Assembly (NCBI GenBank): GCA_037444005.1
Contig: JBBING010000020.1
Location: 1-32,440, forward strand
Direction: 5' to 3'
DNA: 32,440 bases
Source: DATLZC01 sp037444005
GTDB taxonomy: Bacteria > Chloroflexota > Dehalococcoidia > DSTF01 > JACRBR01
The position numbers were made by a program, and so were the translations under genes. Positions 25,717-32,440 of the stretch are shown in pieces. The notes below the pieces were generated by a model. That model ran no database searches. It worked only from the letters and a program-made list of their open reading frames with translations, and had not been told where the DNA came from. Each line of letters opens with the position of its first letter. The stretch's first letter is position 1.

Positions 25717-28541
25717 GCGGTGACCTCCTTCTCCTCGCGCCGGACGACCTTCTCGATCTCGACCTTGTGCGCCCGCGGGGTGTGGCTGGGCTGGCCGTGG
25801 ATGGGCCGGAAGCTCAGATGGCCGTAGCCGCCCAACAGGTGCAGCGGCTTGAACGCCGAGCTCACGATGGTCTGGCTGCTCATCCAGTCCTCGAACTGAT
25901 ACGGCTCCCAGGCATGGTAGGTGATGGCCTGCCCGGGCTGCACCGCCGGCGAGATCTTGGCGTGGACCTTGAAACCTCCCACATCGTTGTAGACCCACAC
26001 GAGGTCGTGGTCGCGGATGTCGCGCTCGAGCGCGTCGCGGACGCTCATGTAGAGTACGGGCTCGCCTCGCTGCAGGTTCAGCAGGGTCCTGTTAGCCCGG
26101 AAGATGGCGTGGATGCTGTGGCGCGTGTGGCCGCCGGTCACGAGGATGGGATAGTCGCCTCCCGCGTTGGGGTTCTCCTTGTGAACCGGGAGCCCTTCGC
26201 CCGCTTCCAGGTACCACGGGTGGTCGAGGTAGAACTGCTGGCGGCCGGTGAGGGTCGGCCAGGGCTCTTTGCCCTCGACGAACCACTTGTGGGGCGCCAG
26301 GGCCTCGCCCTCCTGCAGGTCGGAGCAGAACGCCGAGATGGGGCCGTAGCTGCCGGTGCTCTTCACCCGCACGGCGCCCTTCTCGGAGATCTCCTTCCAC
26401 GACACGCCCTTCAGCGGCTGCGACATGCTGATGGAGATGTCCAGCGCCTTGGTGTCGTCGCCCTCCTGGAACTCACCGTTGAAGCTCCAGTCGTCAAAGA
26501 TCCGGCTCAGGTCGTGCTGCATTCCGAGCGCGTCGACGTAGGGCCCGATCTCCCGCTCGCGGGCGCGCTCCTGAATCTTGCGGGCCAGCTTGGCCATCAT
26601 GTCGAACTCGCGCAAGGCCTCGCCCAGCGGTTCGACCGCGCCGGCGCCCACACAGACGTAGGGCACCAGGGACTGGCAGAACTTGATGCCGGCCTTCTCG
26701 TGCCACGCCGCCGCGGGAAGGATGATGTCCGCATGCATGGCGGAGCTGGACATCCGGAACTCCCACGTGACGATGAGCTCGAGATCGGCCCACAGGTGCT
26801 CCTTGATGACGTGCGGAGCGGGCCAGCGCCGGAGCGGGTTCATGCCCGTGTAGAGCAGCACCTTCGGCTTCTTGCCCACGGGCATCCATTTGTTCTCGAA
26901 GGCCTCCTTCGCGTACTCCTCGACGGGCCGGGGCAGCGCCGGGTCCTGGAACCGCATGTCGTTCACGAGCCTGCGGAAGCCCTCGTCGTGCGCGTAGAGC
27001 CAGACCATCGTGGGCGCGTTGGTCGACACGCGGCCGGCCATCGACTTCATCACCATTTCGATGTCGCGGACCTTGGGGCGCTGGTCCGGCGGGGGCGGCT
27101 GTAGCGCTTCGAGCTGCCCGCGGTCGTAGTTCAGCGGGATGTTCCACCAGGCGCCGATGCGCATGCCGCCGCCCTGCTTCCCGGTGTGGCCCGCCAGGGC
27201 GAGGATGAGGATCATCGCCCGCTGGAAGAGGTCCATGTGGTAGTGCTTGCAGGCGCCCCAGGAAGCGAAGATGCTCGCCGCCCTGGCCTTCGCGAAATCG
27301 CGAGCCACCTTGCGGACGGTGTCGGCGTGGACGCCGGTGATGGCCTGCACGCGTTCCGGCGTGTACTGCTCGAGCTGCGCCTTCAGCTTCTCCCAGACCG
27401 GCCGCACGGTAACCTTCGTGCCGTCCTTGAGGGTGACCTCGTACACGCCCTCCAGGGCGGGGTCGATACCGTCGAGCCGGATAGAGGCGACGGGGTGCCC
27501 CATGCTGCCTGGCGTCTCGGTGAGGCCGCCCTTGGCCCGATCCCAGAAGTAGAAGATGGCGTCGGAGCCGCCCTCCTGCAGGTCCTGCTGCCGGAGGAAG
27601 CGCTGGTTGTCGTCGCGCACGAGGAAGGGGAGGTCGGTTTGCTCCTTGATGTAGGCCTCCTGGTACAGCCCCTCGTCGATGATGACCTTCGCCATCCCCA
27701 GCGCGAACGCGGCGTCGGTCGCGACCCGCAGATTCACCCACAGGTCGGCGTGCATGCAGGTCGGGTTGTAGTCCGGGGCGACGACCACGAGCTGGGCCCC
27801 CCGGTAGCGCGACTCGAGCATGAAGTGCACGTCGGGGATGCGCGTGTAGGCCGGGTTGCCCAGCCACACCATGATGTAGTCCGAGTTGAAGTAGTCGTCC
27901 GACGTGCCGTCGGCGTTGAAGAGCCCCCAGGTCTGGATGGCGCCCATCGGGAGGTCGCCGACACTGGCCCACTCGTCGAGGGACGTGGTGCCGATGAGCT
28001 GGGTCAGGCGGAACTGCGCCGGTGACCCCGGGCCGAAATCGATGTTGGTCGTCCCCATGTCGTAGACGATGGCCTCGGGGCCGTCGGTGGTGGCGACGTC
28101 GATGATCTTGTCCGCGATGATGGTGAGCGCCTCGTCCCAGGAGATGCGCTCCCATTTGCCCGAGCCTCGTTCGCCCACCCGGCGCAGCGGATACTTGATG
28201 CGGGTGGGGTCGTACATCAACTCGGAGTAGACCATCCCCTTCTGGCACCCGCGGGGGTTGAAGTCGGGCAGATGCGGGCCGGACGGCTCGTAAATGGGGT
28301 TCTGCTCTTCGCGCCAGACGATCCCGTCCTTGACGAAGAGGTTCAGGGTGCAGGCGGAGATGCAGTCCGCCTGATTGCAGGTGCCCTTGACGACGCGATC
28401 CCACGTCCACTGCTCGCGGTACAGGTCCTCGGTGGACGAATACGTCTGTGCGCGCGCGCTGGGGATGTCGAGGGAAGTGAGGCGTCGGGTTGCGGGCCGC
28501 CTGACGGACCCCGCGGCGGCCGCACGGGCATGCTGAGTCAT
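25713..28541 (-). CDS. Molybdopterin oxidoreductase catalytic subunit, type II DMSO reductase family (alpha 2)
   Basis: The 942-residue protein is the most EbdA/NarG-like of the three. The cluster motif is C55-x4-C60-x3-C64 with Cys99 in GCQKG. The spacing C60-x3-C64-x34-C99 matches NarG, but the NarG/EbdA histidine position is Asn56, with Cys55 beside it. The Mo ligand is Asp196 in GDLPMGAIQTWG, nearly the NarG phrase. Further support is YIMVWLGNPAYTRIPD, APDYNPTCMHADLW, and the C-terminal THSRH-like segment and AWEPYQFEDW. The N-terminus (MTQHARAAAAGSVRRPATRR) has arginine pairs but no hydrophobic Tat core. A GGAGGA site precedes the ATG. The gene is divergent from alpha 3 and coupled to the SCP2-like gene. 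No beta or gamma gene follows, so partners must come from the alpha 3 or alpha 1 operons. Confidence 0.9.
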   Translation of the reverse strand: MTQHARAAAAGSVRRPATRRLTSLDIPSARAQTYSSTEDLYREQWTWDRVVKGTCNQADCISACTLNLFVKDGIVWREEQNPIYEPSGPHLPDFNPRGCQKGMVYSELMYDPTRIKYPLRRVGERGSGKWERISWDEALTIIADKIIDVATTDGPEAIVYDMGTTNIDFGPGSPAQFRLTQLIGTTSLDEWASVGDLPMGAIQTWGLFNADGTSDDYFNSDYIMVWLGNPAYTRIPDVHFMLESRYRGAQLVVVAPDYNPTCMHADLWVNLRVATDAAFALGMAKVIIDEGLYQEAYIKEQTDLPFLVRDDNQRFLRQQDLQEGGSDAIFYFWDRAKGGLTETPGSMGHPVASIRLDGIDPALEGVYEVTLKDGTKVTVRPVWEKLKAQLEQYTPERVQAITGVHADTVRKVARDFAKARAASIFASWGACKHYHMDLFQRAMILILALAGHTGKQGGGMRIGAWWNIPLNYDRGQLEALQPPPPDQRPKVRDIEMVMKSMAGRVSTNAPTMVWLYAHDEGFRRLVNDMRFQDPALPRPVEEYAKEAFENKWMPVGKKPKVLLYTGMNPLRRWPAPHVIKEHLWADLELIVTWEFRMSSSAMHADIILPAAAWHEKAGIKFCQSLVPYVCVGAGAVEPLGEALREFDMMAKLARKIQERAREREIGPYVDALGMQHDLSRIFDDWSFNGEFQEGDDTKALDISISMSQPLKGVSWKEISEKGAVRVKSTGSYGPISAFCSDLQEGEALAPHKWFVEGKEPWPTLTGRQQFYLDHPWYLEAGEGLPVHKENPNAGGDYPILVTGGHTRHSIHAIFRANRTLLNLQRGEPVLYMSVRDALERDIRDHDLVWVYNDVGGFKVHAKISPAVQPGQAITYHAWEPYQFEDWMSSQTIVSSAFKPLHLLGGYGHLSFRPIHGQPSHTPRAHKVEIEKVVRREEKEVTA

Positions 28542-28656
28542 GGCTCCTCCTGCAACGGAGGCAGCGCCGGGGTCCGACTATGGATGTACTCCGCGCGCGG
28601 GGCGGCCCGTCAGGGCCGATCGCTTCCCGATAGGGTGACGGTCAGCACAGAGCGAA

Positions 28657-28724
28657 GGGTCCATTAGGCCCTCAGTCCTATGGCCGTATGCCGTTCAGAC
28701 TGGCCGCACAGTCCGATCGGCCCT
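28657..28724. promoter_or_regulatory. Cluster of GGTCC/AGTCC-N-GGCC boxes between alpha 2 and alpha 3
   Basis: Three related boxes occur: GGGTCCATTAGGCCC (28657-28671), AGTCCTATGGCCG (28674-28686) and AGTCCGATCGGCCC (28710-28723). A degenerate one (AGACTGGCC) lies between them. The first is part of a 17-bp near-palindrome AGGG...CCCT. The last ends about 24 bases before an AT-rich TAAATT (28748-28753), the only plausible -10 for alpha 3. The spacing fits an activator site near -43. Confidence 0.5.
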
Positions 28725-28765
28725 TCGACCCTTATTTGAGCGAGCGCTAAATTAAGCCATCGCCA

Positions 28766-28784
28766 GGCCCGAACGGATCGGGCC
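28766..28784 (+). other. Leader hairpin upstream of alpha 3
   Basis: GGCCCG and CGGGCC form a 6-bp perfect stem around a seven-base loop, 23 bases before the ATG. It is too simple for a molybdenum-cofactor riboswitch. It may tune translation or be incidental. Confidence 0.35.
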
Positions 28785-28806
28785 ACGCTGCTGGAAAGGT
28801 CGTGCC

Positions 28807-31674
28807 ATGGTCCAGACACGTACGGCGACGCGCAGAGCTCGACAGGCGGCGGGCGCCGACGCGCCCTCCGCGGCCCGCACGTACCGCCCTGCGGTCCCGC
28901 GGCCGGTGGAAGACCGCTACCGCGAGAAGATCCGCTGGACCAAGTGGACCTGGGGGAGCCACTGCGTCGACTGCTACCCCAGCAACTGCCCCTTCCGCGT
29001 CTACGTGGGACCCGATGGCGAGGTCTGGAGGGAGGAACAGGCCGGCACCTACGGCGTCATCGAGCCAGGGGTGCCCGACTTCAACCCGGCGGGCTGCCAG
29101 AAGGGCGTGTCGTGGCACCGGCTGCTGACGGGCAAGGAACGCGTCCTCAAGCCGCTCAAGCGCGTCGGCGAGCGCGGCGAGGGCAAGTGGCAGGAGATCT
29201 CCTGGGACCAGGCCCTCACGGAGATCGCCGACCACATCATCGACGCCATCCAGGAGCAGGGGCCCGAGTCGATCATCCGCATCGGCGAGCCGGCCGAGGG
29301 CGGGACGCAGTCGCTCATCTACGGGAGCGCTGTCGTCAACGCGCTGGGCGGCACGGTCACCGACGTCCAGGCGGAGATCAACGACTTCTCGCCGGGCATC
29401 TACATCACGTTCGGCAAGTTCGACCCCGCGGCGAGCTGTGACGACTGGTTCCACACCGACCTGATGCTCTGCTGGCAGATCAACCCGGCGTACACGTCGA
29501 TCCCCTGGTACCACTTCATCGCCGAGGGCCGGTACCGGGGCGCAGAGGTAGTCGTCGTGGCGCCCGACTTCAACCCGACGGCGCCTCACGCCGACTACTT
29601 CGTGCCGGTGCGCATCGGGACCGACGTGGCGCTGGCCAACGCCATGTCGCAGACCATCATCGCCGAGGGGCTGGTCCACTGGGACTTCGTGAAGGAGCAG
29701 ACGGACCTCCCGCTCCTCGTCAGGCTCGACAACCAGAAGTTCTTGCGCGCCAGCGACGTCGACGGCGGGCGCGACGACCAGTTCTACTGGTTCGACACGA
29801 AGAGCGGCCGCATCGTCGAGGCGCCGCGGGGCACGCTCGCTCTGGGCGACTGCGACCCTGCGCTTGAGGGCGTGTATCAGGCGAAGCTGAAGGACGGCTC
29901 CACCGTCGAGGTGACGCCGGCCTTCGCGCTCCTCAAGGAGCTCCTCGACCGCGACTACACCCCGGAGAAGGCGCAGCAGATCTGCGGTGTCCACCCCGAC
30001 GTCATCCGTATGCTCGCCCGAAAGGCGGCGAAAAAGCGGACGCGGATGCTCATGGGCTGGAACTCCGGGAAGTACTACCACGGCGACCTCATGGAACGGT
30101 CGATGATGCTCGTGCTGGCCCTCACGGGCAACTGGGGCAAGAAGGGCACGGGCGCGCGTTCCTGGGCCGTGGGCATGTTCGACGGCCAGTTCTTCGCGCC
30201 CAACAAGCCGATGCCGGGTCAGGAGGTGACCCGCCAAGCCATGGCCGGCCGCGACGCCATGTACCAGCAGCTCCTCCAGGAAGACCCCACGATGACGGAG
30301 GAGATCCTCAACCACGAGATGGCGTACCGCGGCGCGCACATGGGCGGGACGGTGCCTCCCGCGTTCTTCTGGTACTACCACTGCGGCTATCGCGAGATCT
30401 GGAACAAGAAGACGTGGGGCGATGTGGGGATGCGCCGGTCCTTCGACGAGTACTTCCAGGAGGCGATGGAGAAGGGCTGGTTCAGCGGGATGGTCCAGCC
30501 GCTGCCCACGCAGGAGCCCCGCGTCATCTTCGAGGTCGGCTCGAACCTGCTGCGGCGCCAGCGCGGCGGGCAGAACATGTTGCTGAAGCACCTCTGGCCC
30601 AAACTGAAGTGCATCGTCAGCATCGATTGGCGCATCAACACCACCGGCCTGTGGTCGGACTACATCCTGCCGGCGGCGCACCACTACGAGAAGCCCAACT
30701 TCTGCTACTCGACGCCGCACATCATGCACCTCACGTTCTTGGACCGGGCGGTGCCGCCGCGCGGCGAGTCGAAGGAAGAGTTCGAGATCGCGGTGATGCT
30801 GGCGCAGAAGATCGAGGAGCGCGCGAAGGCGCGGAACTTCCTCGAGTACACCGACAGCCACGGCGTGCAGCACCGGTTGGACAACCTGGTCGCCCGCCTC
30901 ACCCTGAACGGCTACTACGACAGCTCCGAGAAGGTGCTCGACGAGATGGTCCGCGACAGCGTCGTGATGGGGAACCTCCCCGAGGGCACGACGCTCCAGA
31001 CCCTGCGCGAGAAGGGCTACGTCCGGTTCGTCAACTGGGGCATGTCGCCCATGGCGATCGGGCAGGCGTCGGACATCAAGGAGAACGAAACCCACGCGCC
31101 GTTCCGCTGGCACACCGAGAAGAAGATGCCCTTCCCGACGCTGACCCGGCGGGCGCAGTTCTACATCGACCACGACTGGTTCCTGGAGGCCGGCGAGCAG
31201 TTGCCCGTCCACAAGGAGACGCCGGCGCAGGGCGGAGACTACCCGTTCCACCTCACGAGCGGGCACCCGCGCTGGTCGATCCACTCGATGAACATGACCA
31301 ACCGAATCATCCTGAACACGCACCGCGGACACCCGTTCTGCTACATCAACACCAGCGACGCCGAGAAGCGGGGCATCCGCGACGACGAAGTGGTCGAGCT
31401 GTACAACGACATGGGCTCGATCCGGGTGAACGTGCGGGTGTCGCCGGCGGTGCGTCCGGGCCAGCTCATCATCTACAACGGCTTCGAGCCGTATCAGTTC
31501 CCCGACTGGCTCGACCCTTCGAACGTGGAACCGGGCATGGTGAAGTGGCTCGCGTTCGCCGGCGGCTACGGTCATCTCCGCTACCGCGGCATCCACTGGC
31601 AGCCGGTGCCCATCGACCGGGCCATTCGCCTGGACATTCGAAAGCTCGACGGCGCCCCGGGAAAGGAGGAGTGA
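28807..31674 (+). CDS. Molybdopterin oxidoreductase catalytic subunit, type II DMSO reductase family (alpha 3)
   Basis: The 955-residue protein is a close relative of alpha 1. The cluster motif is H52-C53-x2-C56-x4-C61 with Cys97 in GCQKG. The Mo-ligand Asp193 lies in INDFSPGIYITFGKFD. Shared features include YRGAEVVVVAPDFNP, GNWGKKGTGARSW and the C-terminal LTSGHPRWSIHSMN, NTSDAEKRG and NGFEPYQFPDW. Arginines occur near the start (RTATRRARQ) but with no hydrophobic segment, so no export signal is predicted. It is the only alpha in view followed directly by gamma and beta genes, so a full three-subunit complex is encoded here. The ATG has a modest AAAGG site 12 bases upstream. Reaction direction and substrate are unknown. 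Confidence 0.9.
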   Translation: MVQTRTATRRARQAAGADAPSAARTYRPAVPRPVEDRYREKIRWTKWTWGSHCVDCYPSNCPFRVYVGPDGEVWREEQAGTYGVIEPGVPDFNPAGCQKGVSWHRLLTGKERVLKPLKRVGERGEGKWQEISWDQALTEIADHIIDAIQEQGPESIIRIGEPAEGGTQSLIYGSAVVNALGGTVTDVQAEINDFSPGIYITFGKFDPAASCDDWFHTDLMLCWQINPAYTSIPWYHFIAEGRYRGAEVVVVAPDFNPTAPHADYFVPVRIGTDVALANAMSQTIIAEGLVHWDFVKEQTDLPLLVRLDNQKFLRASDVDGGRDDQFYWFDTKSGRIVEAPRGTLALGDCDPALEGVYQAKLKDGSTVEVTPAFALLKELLDRDYTPEKAQQICGVHPDVIRMLARKAAKKRTRMLMGWNSGKYYHGDLMERSMMLVLALTGNWGKKGTGARSWAVGMFDGQFFAPNKPMPGQEVTRQAMAGRDAMYQQLLQEDPTMTEEILNHEMAYRGAHMGGTVPPAFFWYYHCGYREIWNKKTWGDVGMRRSFDEYFQEAMEKGWFSGMVQPLPTQEPRVIFEVGSNLLRRQRGGQNMLLKHLWPKLKCIVSIDWRINTTGLWSDYILPAAHHYEKPNFCYSTPHIMHLTFLDRAVPPRGESKEEFEIAVMLAQKIEERAKARNFLEYTDSHGVQHRLDNLVARLTLNGYYDSSEKVLDEMVRDSVVMGNLPEGTTLQTLREKGYVRFVNWGMSPMAIGQASDIKENETHAPFRWHTEKKMPFPTLTRRAQFYIDHDWFLEAGEQLPVHKETPAQGGDYPFHLTSGHPRWSIHSMNMTNRIILNTHRGHPFCYINTSDAEKRGIRDDEVVELYNDMGSIRVNVRVSPAVRPGQLIIYNGFEPYQFPDWLDPSNVEPGMVKWLAFAGGYGHLRYRGIHWQPVPIDRAIRLDIRKLDGAPGKEE

Positions 31675-31677
31675 GGC

Positions 31678-32313
31678 ATGCTGGCAAAGAAGGTGGCCGA
31701 CGCGTCAGCCTTGCTAGACCCCAAGGCCAAGGCCTGGGAGCAGGTCGACCGTGAGGTCATCGACCTGGTGGGAACGCCCATCCACCGTCAAACCTCTCGC
31801 TACGTGCGGACGGTCTGGGCCGACCGGCTCATCGGCCGGGTGCGCGCCGTGGCCGTACGGGCCGCGCACGACGGCCAGCGGCTCGCCATCCAGCTCGAAT
31901 GGAACGACGAGACCGAGAACAACGATTACGGGAACCGTCAGTTCCCCGACGCGGCCGCGGTGCTGTTCCCGAGCAACGGTGACGCCCCGCTCGGCACCAT
32001 GGGCTCGCCCGACGCCCACGTCAACGGCTGGTTCTGGCGCGCCGACCTCTCCGAAGGCCAGAACATCGTGGCCCAGGGCCCGGGGACGGTCGAGAAGGCG
32101 AACGGCGCCACCATCGACGCCAAGGGCGTGTGGAAGGACGGCCGCTGGTCGGTCGTGCTGAGCCGGACGCTGTCCGCCCGCGGCAAGGACAACGTGAAGC
32201 TCGCCCCGGGCAAGGCGGCCAAAATCGCCTTCGCGGTCTGGGAAGGCAGCAATCAGGAACGAGGCGGCCTGAAGGCCTACTCGCGCGAATGGCGCGAGAT
32301 CACGCTGGAATAG
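31678..32313 (+). CDS. EbdC-like gamma subunit (gamma 2), missing the methionine ligand
   Basis: The 211-residue protein aligns with gamma 1 through AIQLEWNDETENND, FPDAAAVLFP, WFWRADL, GVWKDGRWSVVLSR and WEGSNQERGGLKAY. Lys199 in GLKAY is kept, but the position of Met120 in gamma 1 is Gly117 here (VNGW instead of VNMW). In EbdC the haem b iron is held by a methionine and a lysine, so haem binding may be altered or lost. No signal peptide is seen. It starts three bases after alpha 3 with a GGAGGA site. Confidence 0.85.
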   Translation: MLAKKVADASALLDPKAKAWEQVDREVIDLVGTPIHRQTSRYVRTVWADRLIGRVRAVAVRAAHDGQRLAIQLEWNDETENNDYGNRQFPDAAAVLFPSNGDAPLGTMGSPDAHVNGWFWRADLSEGQNIVAQGPGTVEKANGATIDAKGVWKDGRWSVVLSRTLSARGKDNVKLAPGKAAKIAFAVWEGSNQERGGLKAYSREWREITLE

Positions 32314-32325
32314 GAGGATCGGCCC

Positions 32326-32440
32326 ATGCCGAAGAACGGCTCGAATCCCAACGGCAAGACGGCGATGGCGCCTCGGTCCGAGAACCAGGTCGCCATGGTG
32401 TTCGACCTGAACAAATGCATCGGCTGCCAGACGTGCTCGG
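32326..32440 (+). CDS. Iron-sulfur beta subunit (NarH/EbdB-like), 5' part only
   Basis: The first 38 residues are in the window. After a polar N-terminal tail the sequence AMVFDLNKCIGCQTCS is the opening of NarH/EbdB-type ferredoxin subunits, with the first Cys-x2-Cys-x2-Cys motif. These carry several iron-sulfur clusters and relay electrons between alpha and gamma. A GGAGGA site lies seven bases before the ATG, and gamma 2 ends 12 bases upstream. The gene runs off the right edge. Confidence 0.9.
   Translation, partial: MPKNGSNPNGKTAMAPRSENQVAMVFDLNKCIGCQTCS

Noticed and set aside
28766..28784. Molybdenum-cofactor riboswitch before alpha 3
   Set aside because: Only one short hairpin is visible, without the multi-helix structure of that riboswitch.
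28747..31596. Open frame of 949 codons antisense to alpha 3
   Set aside because: Composition (His, Arg, Val, Asp repeats) is that of a shadow frame, and alpha 3 has full motif support on the plus strand.

Overview
This is a high-GC bacterial chromosome segment with compact operons, many ATGA-type stop/start overlaps and a strong G/C preference at third codon positions. No ribosomal or marker gene fixes the phylum. The GC-rich intergenic repeats that start GTCATG and carry AGCATCTC, together with the GYD-domain, PIG-L and cytidylate-kinase-like genes, would suit an environmental Chloroflexota bacterium or a relative such as Methylomirabilota/Rokubacteria. That placement is inference only.

The left part (1-9,800) is general and accessory genome. 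It holds a PIG-L deacetylase, a 500-bp block of duplicated palindromic repeats, holA with a small membrane-protein gene, a probable restriction-modification pair (PD-(D/E)XK nuclease plus D12-class adenine methylase), an SDR oxidoreductase, an AAA ATPase of the DUF234 type behind an unusual AT-rich triple-repeat promoter, an unrecognised lipoprotein/membrane-protein pair and an SRPBCC protein. The middle (9,800-19,520) has a selenocysteine tRNA on the minus strand, four small or modest plus-strand genes (one unrecognised, one with a zinc-ribbon-like pattern, GYD, cytidylate-kinase-like), a short DinB-like gene and plsY. It continues with a complete ugpC-A-E-B glycerol-3-phosphate ABC importer operon, a PolX/PHP polymerase and a universal stress protein.

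The right part (19,540-32,440) is the most distinctive. It is a molybdoenzyme island with three paralogous catalytic (alpha) subunits of the type II DMSO reductase family (EbdA/DdhA/SerA/NarG-like), two EbdC-like haem-binding gamma subunits and the start of a ferredoxin-like beta subunit. It also has a TorD-type chaperone, a MobB-FmdE fusion protein with a C-terminal zinc ribbon, and an SCP2-like (sterol-carrier-like) protein translationally coupled to alpha 2. None of the three alpha subunits has a recognisable twin-arginine signal, so the complexes may be cytoplasmic. Two divergent promoter regions drive the island. One has a perfect FNR/FixK-like palindrome, and both have GGNC-N4-GGCCC boxes resembling DosR/NarL-type response-regulator sites, which suggests oxygen or redox control. 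The substrate is unknown. The SCP2-like partner and the EbdC-type gamma subunits make a hydrophobic substrate such as a hydrocarbon or sterol worth testing, but the sequence does not prove this.
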